Translations under genes and position numbers: made by a program
The notes under the pieces: model-generated
The model's input: the letters and a program-made list of their open reading frames with translations, nothing else
Database searches by the model: none
Told to the model about the DNA's origin: nothing
From: an uncultured Actinomycetes bacterium
Lineage (GTDB): Bacteria > Actinomycetota > Acidimicrobiia > Acidimicrobiales > RAAP-2
Assembly: GCA_903825305.1 (NCBI GenBank)
Contig: CAIKAC010000007.1
Span: forward strand, 51,766-115,765
DNA length: 64,000 bases
Direction of reading: 5' to 3'
Shown here: in pieces, positions 1-7,843 of the stretch
How positions within the stretch are numbered: position 1 is the stretch's first letter
Layout of the letters: each line of letters opens with the position of its first letter

Positions 1-670
1 GCTGCTCCGCAATTTCAAAGGCCAGCGTTTTGGACCCTTCCGCGTAATACGAGCGCACATTGACGTTCACAAACGCCCAGTTGGGACGTTCGCTCGTCAA
101 CTCAGCACAGAGACGATTCACATCGTCATAGGTGCCATCAACAGCAATGAGTTCTCCTCCATAGACCGCCGTCATGCGGATCTTGGCCGCCTCAAGATTG
201 GACGGGATCAACACCACCGATGCCATGCCGGCGCGTGCGGCATGTGCGGCTACCGAGTTAGCGAGGTTGCCCGTTGACGCACAGGCCGCAACCGTGAAGC
301 CAAGCTGTCGGGCCTTCGTGAGTGCAACGGACACCACACGGTCTTTGAATGATCCCGTCGGGTTCGCCGTGTCGTCTTTGATCCACAATTCTTTGATACC
401 CAACAAGGCACCGAGACGCTCGGCACGCACCAAGGGGGTATATCCCGCACCAAGGTCAATGGGGTTGGGGTCTTGCACCGGAAGCAGGTCTTCGTAGCGC
501 CACATAGAGCGGCGCCCCGCAGCAATCTTTTCGCGAGACGTGATCTTGGCAATCTCGTCATAGTCATAGGCCACTTCCAAAGGCCCAAAGCAGAAATCAC
601 AAACGTGGATTGCTTCGTCGGGGAAACTACGACCGCACTCTCGGCACCGAAGGCCTGCCACCGTTGACAT
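1..670 (-). CDS. thrC: Threonine synthase, 5' part (runs off the window)
   Basis: PLP enzyme converting O-phosphohomoserine to threonine. The visible 223 residues begin with a zinc-ribbon (C9, C12, C24, C27), as in many bacterial threonine synthases, followed by the fold-type II PLP region with NPTGSFKDR, which places the Schiff-base lysine at K109. The ATG at 670 follows an AAGGAGTG Shine-Dalgarno (675-682). The C-terminal half lies beyond base 1. The 5' leader folds as a SAM riboswitch that ends just before the Shine-Dalgarno, so translation is probably SAM-controlled. Identification is firm; only the SAM control is unusual. Confidence 0.93.
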   Translation of the reverse strand, partial: MSTVAGLRCRECGRSFPDEAIHVCDFCFGPLEVAYDYDEIAKITSREKIAAGRRSMWRYEDLLPVQDPNPIDLGAGYTPLVRAERLGALLGIKELWIKDDTANPTGSFKDRVVSVALTKARQLGFTVAACASTGNLANSVAAHAARAGMASVVLIPSNLEAAKIRMTAVYGGELIAVDGTYDDVNRLCAELTSERPNWAFVNVNVRSYYAEGSKTLAFEIAEQ

Positions 671-687
671 TGCTCACTCCTTATCGA

Positions 688-783
688 TCATCGATCGGGC
701 CTTGGCACCGTGGCAGCACTGTGGAAGTCCTGATCCGGTTGCCGCAGCGTCAACGGGCCCGTCCCTCAGCTGCTCTGGATGAA
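688..783 (-). promoter_or_regulatory. SAM riboswitch (SAM-I/SAM-IV clan) in the thrC leader
   Basis: Read on the minus strand, the leader carries the SAM aptamer core in order: CAGAG, GAGGGA, GGGCCC, GAC, CGGCAACC, then GGTGCCAAG. The outer P1 helix closes with TCATC (782-778) and GATGA (692-688). After GGTGCCAAG there is no room for the P4 hairpin of SAM-I, which points to SAM-IV or the SAM-I/IV variant. P1 ends about 5 nt before the Shine-Dalgarno of thrC, so ligand binding could hide or expose the ribosome site. No U-rich terminator is visible between aptamer and gene. Confidence 0.85.
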
Positions 784-851
784 GTATCCATGCTACCGGC
801 TGGGCCAGCGCTCTCAAAACGAGAGACCGCCCGAGAGAAGCCTCGAGCCAC

Positions 852-857
852 TAGAAC
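852..857 (+). promoter_or_regulatory. -10 box (TAGAAC) of a leaderless gpgS transcript
   Basis: TAGAAC ends 6 nt before the GTG at 864 and no Shine-Dalgarno precedes that start, so transcription and translation probably begin together. No clear -35 is seen. Confidence 0.45.
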
Positions 858-863
858 ATTGAC

Positions 864-1631
864 GTGGCTTCAGACACCAAGATCAGGACCTACGGCCGCG
901 ATGCCTTTACATCGACATCAGTGCTGCGCGAAAAAGGCGACACCAAGGTAAGCCTCATCATCCCCGCGGCGAATGAACAAAACACCATTCGTGCCGTGGT
1001 TGAGCAAATGCTCGTGCACGCCAACTCAGGTCTGCTCGATGAAATCATCGTGGTCAACGATGGCTCAAGCGACGATACGGCCGCACAAGCCGCTGTTGAT
1101 GGCGTGATCGTGCACTCGCTACCCAGCCAAGTAGGCAAAGGCGGTGCCATGGCCGAAGGTGTCAAGGTCAGCCACGGCGAACTCTTGGTATTTCTCGATG
1201 GAGATGTGTGGGGATCGATTGATCACTATGTCCCAAGCCTGATCGGCCCTCTCTTGGCTGAAGCCGATACCCAACTCGTCAAGGGCTACTACGACCGCCC
1301 GCTTGGCGACATGCCCCATGGCGGAGGTCGAGTCACATCGCTCGCGGCACAGCCCATCTTGCGCCTGCTCTATCCAGAACTCAGCGAGGTCCGCCAACCC
1401 CTCGCCGGAGAAACGGCAATTCGTCGCTCTGCCCTCGACAAAGTTGGCTTTGCCTCGGGCTATCAAGTGGAGCTCGCACTCCTCATCGACATTGGTGAAG
1501 TCTTCGGGCCCTCAGCCATTGCTGAGGTTGACCTTGGCATCAGAGTGCATCGCAATCGCCCGCTGAGCGAACTCTCCCCCATGGCCACCGAGGTTCTACG
1601 GGTAGCGCTTGAGCGGCGAGGCCTGCTCTAA
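864..1631 (+). CDS. gpgS: Glucosyl-3-phosphoglycerate synthase
   Basis: GT-A glycosyltransferase of the GpgS/GT81 type, 255 aa, which moves glucose from an NDP-glucose to 3-phosphoglycerate, the first step to glucosylglycerate and, in mycobacteria, methylglucose lipopolysaccharides. Visible marks are the nucleotide-binding start VSLIIPAANE, VVNDGSSDDT, the metal-binding LDGD at about residue 111, and a late GYQVELALLID block typical of GpgS. The GTG start at 864 lacks a Shine-Dalgarno but has a -10 box 6 nt upstream. Divergent from thrC, convergent with the next gene. Confidence 0.85.
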   Translation: MASDTKIRTYGRDAFTSTSVLREKGDTKVSLIIPAANEQNTIRAVVEQMLVHANSGLLDEIIVVNDGSSDDTAAQAAVDGVIVHSLPSQVGKGGAMAEGVKVSHGELLVFLDGDVWGSIDHYVPSLIGPLLAEADTQLVKGYYDRPLGDMPHGGGRVTSLAAQPILRLLYPELSEVRQPLAGETAIRRSALDKVGFASGYQVELALLIDIGEVFGPSAIAEVDLGIRVHRNRPLSELSPMATEVLRVALERRGLL

Positions 1632-1637
1632 AGCGCG

Positions 1638-2129
1638 TTAGCTGGCGTGGTAATTGCGCCCCAAGATGACCACCACGTCATCACCGCTTGCACCCGCTGC
1701 CTGCGTTGACGCGGTGATGGGTGCGATGTCACCACTCGGCACGCCGAGCGAACGAGCAATTTCTTGAGCCGCCCACAGTTGATTCGTTGCGTAATACACC
1801 GTCGTGGCCGGGATGGTAACCCCGTTGCTCGCATTCTCGGGCGGCAAGGTGTTCCAACCTAAGGTCTGAAGTTGGTTGGTCACTTGAGCAGCGATCCCAC
1901 TCAGACCTGAGCCGTTGGCGACTTGAACTTTGACTTGGTTGCGCGGCAAGGTCGTGGTGGTTGAGGAACTCGGGGTAGTGGTCGTCGTTGCTCCACCCCC
2001 GGAACCGGTGCCCTTGATGGCTGAGAGGGCAAGCAAAATCACCACAGCGAAGAGAACGGCAATGAATCCAGCTCGCCCGGTGTCGAGGTGCCCAACCGGT
2101 GAAGGCTTTTGAGATCGTGCGTCGTTCAT
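1638..2129 (-). CDS. LytR C-terminal domain membrane protein
   Basis: 163 aa. A short cytoplasmic N-terminus is followed by one membrane segment (about residues 21-40), a Thr/Ser-rich linker, and a LytR_C domain beginning VQVANGSGLSGIAAQ. LytR_C is often fused to or found near LCP wall-polymer ligases, but no LCP domain is present here, so this is a stand-alone extracytoplasmic LytR_C protein whose ligand is unknown. AAAGGG lies just before the ATG. It is convergent with gpgS and divergent from tRNA-Thr. Confidence 0.8.
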   Translation of the reverse strand: MNDARSQKPSPVGHLDTGRAGFIAVLFAVVILLALSAIKGTGSGGGATTTTTPSSSTTTTLPRNQVKVQVANGSGLSGIAAQVTNQLQTLGWNTLPPENASNGVTIPATTVYYATNQLWAAQEIARSLGVPSGDIAPITASTQAAGASGDDVVVILGRNYHAS

Positions 2130-2209
2130 GCCCTTTCATCCTCTCAACTCTGTAAGCCGCCCGCAAGGCGACATCAGGAGCCCTAGGCTGTACAGCCGAT
2201 ACAGCACCC

Positions 2210-2283
2210 GCCGGTGTAGCTCAGTTGGCCAGAGCAGGCGATTTGTAATCGTCAGGTCATGGGTTCGAATCCCATCGCCGGCT
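2210..2283 (+). tRNA. tRNA-Thr (anticodon UGU)
   Basis: 74 nt cloverleaf: acceptor GCCGGTG pairs with CGCCGGC, the D-arm contains AGCTCAGTTGG, the anticodon loop reads TTTGTAA (UGU), and the T-arm is ATGGGTTCGAATCCCAT. CCA is not encoded. A TAGGCT hexamer at 2184-2189 could be its -10 box. Confidence 0.97.
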
Positions 2284-2309
2284 CTCGATAGTTGCGTGAA
2301 GGAGGACCG

Positions 2310-2765
2310 ATGCCAAAAGGTCGAGTCAAGCGAGTCATTGGAGAATTTCGCGCCTTCGTTTTGCGAGGCAATGTCGTAGATCTCGCTATCGCGGTAGCTA
2401 TTGGCGCTGCGTTCACCGCCGTTGTCACATCACTCACCGCATCATTCATCACGCCGGTCGTGACCTTGTTTGCCCACAAGAAAGGGCTCGAAGGGCTCTA
2501 CTTCGAAGTCAACGGCGTTCGATTCCAATACGGCTTGTTGATCAATGCCTTGATTACCTTCTTCATTACTGCGGCTGTCATTTTCTTCTTCGTGCTCAAA
2601 CCAACGCAGGCCTTAATGGTTCGATTTGGCTCAGCCCCACCGTCCATGATTCCCAAATCTCCCTGCCCCGCGTGTCTTACCGACATCCCCAAAGCCGCGG
2701 TGCGCTGTAGTGCTTGCACCCAGGAACTCGGGGCCAACTGGGCCCCCGAGGAAGAAGCGTCTTAG
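2310..2765 (+). CDS. mscL: Large-conductance mechanosensitive channel with C-terminal zinc ribbon
   Basis: 151 aa. The N-terminal amphipathic helix and TM1 (FRAFVLRGNVVDLAIAVAIG) and the second TM (about 75-100) match MscL, the channel opened by hypo-osmotic membrane tension. After TM2 comes a CPAC-x(11)-CSAC segment, a probable small zinc ribbon in the cytoplasmic tail. The ATG at 2310 follows GGAGG (2301-2306); an in-frame TTG 18 nt upstream is less likely. It sits 26 nt after tRNA-Thr. Confidence 0.9.
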   Translation: MPKGRVKRVIGEFRAFVLRGNVVDLAIAVAIGAAFTAVVTSLTASFITPVVTLFAHKKGLEGLYFEVNGVRFQYGLLINALITFFITAAVIFFFVLKPTQALMVRFGSAPPSMIPKSPCPACLTDIPKAAVRCSACTQELGANWAPEEEAS

Positions 2766-3613
2766 CCGCGACGCTGACGCGCCGCTTCAAAGATTGCAAT
2801 CGCACCGGCAACCGATGCGTTCAGCGACTCGGTTGATCCCCGCATAGGAATCGAACACACCGAACTACAGCGCTTGCGCGTGAGTTGCGCGAGTCCCGAC
2901 TCTTCGCTGCCAATGACTAACGCGATGGGGTTTGATCCCAAATTGGTGTCATAGAGCGAGGTGCGTGATTCGCCGGCGAGGCCAACAACCACCACGCCCA
3001 TGCGCTTGAGGTGTTCGATAGCGGTCGGAATACCGGCCACTTGGGAAAAGCGAAGGTGTTCAATCGCCCCGGCAGCTACTTTCGTCACGGTTGGCGTGAT
3101 TCTCGCAGCGCGGTGTTTGGGAACCACAATGCCAGTCACGCCGGCACACTCTGCGCTTCGAAGCAAAGAGCCAAGGTTGTGAGGATCGGTAATACCGTCA
3201 GCGATCAGCAAAAAAGGCGTTTCGTGCTGAGGACCTGACGAGACCAGCTCCTCAAGATCCAGAGACTTGAGCGGCCGCGCTTTGGCGACTACTCCCTGGT
3301 GCGATTCCGTCGCAGCTTCTCGTGAAATGCGGGCACGACTCACCATCTCAAGAGGGACGCGACGCTCTCGACACAGTTGTTCTATGCGATCGAGTTCAGG
3401 TGATGGATCAAGATCAGCAGCCATGAACACACGGGTTGCCGGCCGGGTTTGCGCTTGGAGCAGTTCGATAATGGCGTGACGACCTTCTATTTGATCCCCG
3501 CCCAGGCCCTCGGCCCGACGGCGCTGGGTGGGACCTCCGCTGCGTCCCGTGGGCCGGCCACCTCCTTGCGGTGGACGGTTCCGAGGACTTGGTCGACGAT
3601 TCGTGGGACTCAT
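2762..3613 (-). CDS. rlmB: 23S rRNA 2'-O-methyltransferase (TrmH/RlmB family)
   Basis: SPOUT methyltransferase, about 283 aa. A basic Arg/Gly/Pro-rich N-tail is followed by a substrate-binding domain (EGRHAIIELL) and the SpoU catalytic knot with DPHNLGSLLRSAE, IGSEESGL and SLNASVAGAIAIFE, the three motifs of the family. RlmB methylates the ribosomal peptidyl-transferase loop; other TrmH targets cannot be excluded. The ATG at 3613 was preferred to the earlier in-frame start because GGTGGAG precedes it and it sits 2 nt after the ispF stop, implying coupling. Confidence 0.88.
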   Translation of the reverse strand: MSPTNRRPSPRNRPPQGGGRPTGRSGGPTQRRRAEGLGGDQIEGRHAIIELLQAQTRPATRVFMAADLDPSPELDRIEQLCRERRVPLEMVSRARISREAATESHQGVVAKARPLKSLDLEELVSSGPQHETPFLLIADGITDPHNLGSLLRSAECAGVTGIVVPKHRAARITPTVTKVAAGAIEHLRFSQVAGIPTAIEHLKRMGVVVVGLAGESRTSLYDTNLGSNPIALVIGSEESGLAQLTRKRCSSVCSIPMRGSTESLNASVAGAIAIFEAARQRRG

Positions 3614-3615
3614 GC

Positions 3616-4080
3616 TTACTCCACCAAAGCGACACACAGTGCCGCCATTCCTTCTCTGGCTCCTATGGGGCCTAGTCGTTCCATGGTTGTTGCCTTCACC
3701 GAAACCGGAGCACCCAGTGCTTCAGTCAATGACTGAGCAATTGAGACCTTGTGGCTCCCAAGTTTTGGAGTCTCAGCGATGATCGTGATGTCGGCATTGA
3801 CGGCCCGAAAGCCAGCGGCGGCAATTTTGGCCACCGCCGCCTCCAGCATCACCATGCTGGCGATACCTCGAATTGAAGCATCGGTATCGGGAAATAACTC
3901 ACCGATATCGCCGCAGCCTCCAGCACCGAGGAGTGCGTCAATAAGCGCATGGGTCACCACATCAGCGTCTGAATGACCTTCGAGGCCCGGAGCACCCTCA
4001 ATAGCGACGCCCCCGAGCATCAGTGGCCGCGTGGGGTCGTCACTGAAGCGATGGATATCAAAGCCTTGACCAATGCGCAT
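3616..4080 (-). CDS. ispF: 2-C-methyl-D-erythritol 2,4-cyclodiphosphate synthase
   Basis: 154 aa, full family length. Fifth step of the MEP isoprenoid pathway. The metal site DIH (residues 8-10) and the block LEGHSDADVVTHALIDALLG with FPDTD are intact. The start overlaps the ispD stop (TAATG). In many actinobacteria cysS follows ispF; here rlmB follows directly. Confidence 0.95.
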   Translation of the reverse strand: MRIGQGFDIHRFSDDPTRPLMLGGVAIEGAPGLEGHSDADVVTHALIDALLGAGGCGDIGELFPDTDASIRGIASMVMLEAAVAKIAAAGFRAVNADITIIAETPKLGSHKVSIAQSLTEALGAPVSVKATTMERLGPIGAREGMAALCVALVE

Positions 4081-4727
4081 TATCGGCGCTCCATCATGCG
4101 TTCGGCCAATTCAAGGTCACCAGGGGAGGTCAGTTTCAAGTTCTCTTGTTCGCCAGGCACCACCACGACCGTACCGCCCATGGCTTCAATCAGTGCTGCA
4201 TCATCGGTGGCCTCTGCGTGCGCAGCGTGCGCTCGGCGCAAGCTCTTGACTCGAAATGCTTGTGGCGTTTGGATGGTGGCGAGTTCCGTGCGATCCAAGG
4301 TTTCAACGACCCAACGGCGACCGTCGCGAGCCACCACGCGCTTGATGGTGTCCGTTGGCTCAAGACCGGGAATCGCCGCGTCTACCTCTTCATCTGACAA
4401 TTCAGCAACCACAGCGAAAAACAAACGCTCCGTGGCGAGTGGTCGGGCTGCATCGTGGACGATGACCGTGTCGACATCATCAGGTAACGCCATCAAGCCA
4501 CGGCGTACTGATTCCGATCGCGTCGCCCCGCCTTCGACAACCTGGTCGGCGCCGTGGGTGAGCTCTTGGGCATCATTCGGCGCCACAAGTACCACGACGT
4601 CGGCAACACTTCGACAGAGTTCGATCGAGCGAGCCGCCACCACCCTGCCATCAAGCATGGCGAACTGCTTTGGTCCGCCGAAGCGTTGACCGCTACCGGC
4701 GGCCACGACGACCGCCCCGCAACGCAT
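4080..4727 (-). CDS. ispD: 2-C-methyl-D-erythritol 4-phosphate cytidylyltransferase
   Basis: 215 aa. Makes CDP-methylerythritol in the MEP pathway. It has the nucleotidyltransferase signature VAAGSGQRFGGPKQF near the N-terminus, VHDAARPL around residue 98, and TIQTPQAFR. Separated from carD by 8 nt and overlapping ispF, so probably one carD-ispD-ispF-rlmB transcript. Confidence 0.95.
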   Translation of the reverse strand: MRCGAVVVAAGSGQRFGGPKQFAMLDGRVVAARSIELCRSVADVVVLVAPNDAQELTHGADQVVEGGATRSESVRRGLMALPDDVDTVIVHDAARPLATERLFFAVVAELSDEEVDAAIPGLEPTDTIKRVVARDGRRWVVETLDRTELATIQTPQAFRVKSLRRAHAAHAEATDDAALIEAMGGTVVVVPGEQENLKLTSPGDLELAERMMERR

Positions 4728-4735
4728 GGTGATGC

Positions 4736-5212
4736 CTAGGGCAGCGCGTCGGTGAGGCGCTGCTCGGCAGTTTCCTCATCAACGTTCAGGGCGAAGGTGA
4801 GCTCAGAAACAAGGATCTGGCGTGCACGGCTCAGCATGCGCTTCTCACCAGCACTCAGTCCCTTGTCCTTGTCACGAATTGACAGGTTTCGAACTACTTC
4901 GGCAACTTGGTAAATGTCACCAGACCGCAGCTTCTCAGAGTGGTTCTTATAGCGACGTGACCAGTTCGTTGGCATACGGGCTTCCTTCTTAGACAGCACC
5001 GCAAACACTTCTTCGACTTCTTCGTCGTTAATCACTTCACGCAGACCAACACTCTCGGTGTTGTCAGCAGGAACCATCAAGGTCAGATCGCCATAGGCGA
5101 GCTTCAAGATGAGGTATTCCTTCTTTTCACCAAAGGCAACACGCTTTTCACGCTTTTGAATGATCGCTGCACCGTGGTGGGGGTAAACGACCTTGTCACC
5201 GACCTTGAACAC
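4736..5212 (-). CDS. carD: CarD-type RNA polymerase-binding transcription factor
   Basis: 158 aa. The N-terminal RNAP-interaction domain starts FKVGDKVVYPHHGAA; the C-terminal helical half holds the conserved tryptophan in MPTNWSRRYK that contacts the upstream edge of the -10 element. CarD stabilises open complexes at rRNA and other promoters and is essential in mycobacteria. A TACAAT -10 lies about 70 nt upstream. It heads the isoprenoid genes, as in Mycobacterium. Confidence 0.95.
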   Translation of the reverse strand: MFKVGDKVVYPHHGAAIIQKREKRVAFGEKKEYLILKLAYGDLTLMVPADNTESVGLREVINDEEVEEVFAVLSKKEARMPTNWSRRYKNHSEKLRSGDIYQVAEVVRNLSIRDKDKGLSAGEKRMLSRARQILVSELTFALNVDEETAEQRLTDALP

Positions 5213-5276
5213 ATGGGCTCCTTCGAGACTGATGGCATGGCTATCCGGCGATGGTTCAGCGCCGGGGGGAGGATGT

Positions 5277-5282
5277 ATTGTA
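5277..5282 (-). promoter_or_regulatory. Probable -10 box (TACAAT) of carD
   Basis: TACAAT on the minus strand in the 102-nt gap between disA and carD. It is a close match to the sigma-A -10 consensus, but no good -35 is found at 16-18 nt. Confidence 0.45.
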
Positions 5283-5314
5283 CCAGCCCTGCCAAAATGC
5301 TGGCCCGAGCAGCG

Positions 5315-6376
5315 TCATCGGCCAGAGAATTGAGCCCGCTCACTCATCCGGGCCACACTCGCCACCAAAGAGCGCGCTTTCGCCTCACCAAAGCCAGGAA
5401 TGGCTGCAATGTCGCTCGTTTCTGCACTGAGCAAGCGAGACAGGGTGCCAAATTGTTCAACTAAGGCTTCGAGTTGCTCACGGGGGAGCTTGGGAATTTG
5501 CTCAAGGAAGCGATAACCCCGAGGGCTCACCCCACTTTCGAACTCAGGGCTTAAGCCCATGGCCGCAGCAATGATGAGGGGATCACCGACTTCATCAAGG
5601 GCGATGGCACCGAGTCGAGCTCGGATGGCCTCACTGCGAGGAATGAGCCCAGATTCCAGAGGCGCATAGTCTTCAATTACTGAAGAAAGCTTGGCGACGA
5701 GGTCACCCACAATTTCAGCGCGCTGCAGTTCAACGAGCCGACCACGATCACCCAACTCGACCACAATTTCTCCAAGCAAGTTGTTGATACGCAGCATGGT
5801 CTCTGCCGATTGAGCAATTTCGACCACCTGGCCAACGGTCGCCGCGTCAACCACTTCAGCGGCATTGAGCGAGCGCAAACCCCCATCAAAGCGGCTGCGG
5901 AATCGCTGCAAGGTGTCAAGTGCTTGGTCCGCTTGGTCGATGAGTGCCGCGGTCGGTCGCAGACTGTGTCGGTCATCTCCCATGAACAAGGTGATCACAC
6001 CCATGGCGTGGCTCACCGAAATCACCGGGACGCCGAGGCTGCGTGCAACGCGCTCAGCAGTTCGATGTCGAGTACCCGTCTCTGACGTCACCACACTTGA
6101 CGACGGCGTGAGGTGGACGTTGGCACGAGCAATACGCTTTGCGTCCTTGGTCAACACGATGGCTCCATCCATCTTGGCGAGTTCGCTCAAGCGCTGTGGC
6201 GTGAACTCAGTGTCAAGGAGAAAGCCACCAGTTGAGATTTCCAAGACACCGGGTCCGTCGCCAATGACCACCAAGGTGCCACGGCGGGCTTGGAGCACCC
6301 GGTCGAGGCCGTCGCGCAGCGCGGTGCCAGGGGCCACCATTGGCAAGGCGTCGAAGAGTTCAGGGGAAACAGGCAT
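5315..6376 (-). CDS. disA: Diadenylate cyclase DisA (c-di-AMP synthase, DNA-integrity scanner)
   Basis: 353 aa, full length. The N-terminal DAC domain has the catalytic MDGAIVL and TRHRTAERVA (RHR) motifs. A helical spine and a C-terminal helix-hairpin-helix DNA-binding domain (IAAIPGFGEAKARSLV) follow. Makes cyclic di-AMP, which controls potassium transport and other processes. It lies between radA and carD, the usual actinobacterial order; RadA restrains DisA in several species. A TAACCT box sits 8 nt before the ATG. Confidence 0.95.
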   Translation of the reverse strand: MPVSPELFDALPMVAPGTALRDGLDRVLQARRGTLVVIGDGPGVLEISTGGFLLDTEFTPQRLSELAKMDGAIVLTKDAKRIARANVHLTPSSSVVTSETGTRHRTAERVARSLGVPVISVSHAMGVITLFMGDDRHSLRPTAALIDQADQALDTLQRFRSRFDGGLRSLNAAEVVDAATVGQVVEIAQSAETMLRINNLLGEIVVELGDRGRLVELQRAEIVGDLVAKLSSVIEDYAPLESGLIPRSEAIRARLGAIALDEVGDPLIIAAAMGLSPEFESGVSPRGYRFLEQIPKLPREQLEALVEQFGTLSRLLSAETSDIAAIPGFGEAKARSLVASVARMSERAQFSGR

Positions 6377-6384
6377 CGCCTCTT

Positions 6385-6390
6385 AGGTTA
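6385..6390 (-). promoter_or_regulatory. -10 box (TAACCT) of disA
   Basis: TAACCT ends 8 nt before the ATG at 6376, fitting a leaderless or near-leaderless transcript. AAGAGG in the gap could also act as a weak ribosome site. Confidence 0.4.
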
Positions 6391-6446
6391 GAGACCTCGT
6401 GCAAGGCTCGCGTCGCCATTGTGTGAACACTTGGTTACTGATGTGC

Positions 6447-7796
6447 TTACGACGTAGTCGCAGAAAGCTGTGAAACCCGGGCCACCAATTCAGCCACGGT
6501 TGCCACCTCCATGACTTCCAACGAATTGGGTGTTGGGGTGCCCGATGGCACAAGGGCGCGGCGTAGGCCTACACGCTCAGCCTCAGCCAAACGGCGAGGA
6601 GTAGCGAGCACTGGCCGCACCGCACCCGTCAGACCAATTTCGCCGAAGGCGACAACGTCTTCGGGTAAGGGCTTGCCGAAAAAGGCCGACACAATGGCGC
6701 CAACCACGGCGACATCAATTGCTGGCTCTAGTGCTTTCATGGCCCCCGCGCAGGCGACAAAGAGATCCATCCGTCCAATTCCAAGATCACAATGCGCATC
6801 AATGACTGCCGCAAGTTGGCGAAGCCTCGTCGGTGAGACACCTTGAGCCACTCGCGCTGGTGCCGCCATAGCTGGGGTGACCAGGGCTTGAATCTCCACG
6901 ACTAAGGGTCGATTACCTTCTGCCAACACCGAGGCCACCGAACCAGGCAGCGACGGTCCTCGCTCGGCAAGCAAAGCAGCAGACGGATCGGCAACGGAAG
7001 ACAGGCCGGTGCCGTCGAGTTCGAGAACACCAACTTCACCTGCGGGTCCGAAGCGGTGTTTGACCGTCGTGGCGATACGGCGCGGATGGTGTCGATCCCC
7101 CTCAATCATCATCACGGTGTCGACGAGATGTTCAAGAGCCCGGGGTCCCGCAAGATCACCGTCTTTGGTGACGTGTCCCACCAAGAGCAAGGCAATGCCT
7201 CGACGGCGAGCAACTCCTGAGAGCTGCTCGGCCGCGTTTCTCACTTGGGTGACGCCACCACCGGGTCCGCGCACTGATGAGTCCGAAATCGTGGAAACCG
7301 AGTCAATGACGCACAACGAGGCATCAGTTTTCTCTAAGGCTGCCACGGCTTTGACGAGATCAGCCGTGGCAACGAGCTCAATGCCATGGGATGCATCTCC
7401 TAAGCGACGGGCTCTCGCGGCCACTTGACTCGCTGCTTCCTCAGCCGCGACCACGAGTGCAGTACCACCCTTGCTGGCCACAAACATCGCCGCTTGTAAG
7501 CACAGCGTTGATTTGCCGATGCCAGGATCTCCCGCCACCAAGGTCACCGATCCAGGAGTCAAGCCACCACCAAGTACCCGGTCGACTTCAGCGACGCCGG
7601 TTGTTTGAATCTGACTGGCCTCCACAACGATGCCAGCTAACTCAACGACAGAAACATCGACCGAGGTTGAGGCCCCGACAGTTTCCAACTCCTTTTCGGT
7701 GAGCGTGTTCCACTCTTGGCACGTGGGGCATTGGCCTGACCAGCGCAGCGCATCAGCGCCGCACGACGTGCAGGTGTAAGGAGCGGGACGTGCCAT
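6447..7796 (-). CDS. radA: DNA repair protein RadA
   Basis: 449 aa, full length. N-terminal C4 zinc finger (CTSCG and CPTCQ), RecA-like core with Walker A GDPGIGKST, and a C-terminal Lon-protease-like domain. RadA promotes branch migration in homologous recombination. The RadA-specific KNRFG motif appears as KHRFG, an Asn-to-His change in a residue linked to branch migration. Start has a -10 box 8 nt upstream and no Shine-Dalgarno. Confidence 0.93.
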   Translation of the reverse strand: MARPAPYTCTSCGADALRWSGQCPTCQEWNTLTEKELETVGASTSVDVSVVELAGIVVEASQIQTTGVAEVDRVLGGGLTPGSVTLVAGDPGIGKSTLCLQAAMFVASKGGTALVVAAEEAASQVAARARRLGDASHGIELVATADLVKAVAALEKTDASLCVIDSVSTISDSSVRGPGGGVTQVRNAAEQLSGVARRRGIALLLVGHVTKDGDLAGPRALEHLVDTVMMIEGDRHHPRRIATTVKHRFGPAGEVGVLELDGTGLSSVADPSAALLAERGPSLPGSVASVLAEGNRPLVVEIQALVTPAMAAPARVAQGVSPTRLRQLAAVIDAHCDLGIGRMDLFVACAGAMKALEPAIDVAVVGAIVSAFFGKPLPEDVVAFGEIGLTGAVRPVLATPRRLAEAERVGLRRALVPSGTPTPNSLEVMEVATVAELVARVSQLSATTS

Positions 7797-7804
7797 TGCT
7801 GAGC

Positions 7805-7810
7805 AGGCTA
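7805..7810 (-). promoter_or_regulatory. -10 box (TAGCCT) of a leaderless radA transcript
   Basis: TAGCCT on the minus strand lies 8 nt before the radA ATG; no Shine-Dalgarno intervenes. Confidence 0.45.
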
Positions 7811-7843
7811 GGCCCTTGTTGTAACGATCGCGTGAATCGTGAG

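Noticed and set aside
671..863. T-box or threonine attenuator upstream of thrC
   Set aside because: No T-box bulge sequence, terminator or Thr-rich leader peptide is seen, while the SAM aptamer core motifs are present in correct order.
613..951. Plus-strand frame over the thrC leader
   Set aside because: It overlaps the riboswitch and the gpgS start, has Arg/Pro-rich noise composition, and no ribosome site.
5315..6376. Long plus-strand frame opposite disA
   Set aside because: Shadow of disA: composition follows the complement of its codons and no ribosome site or family is present.
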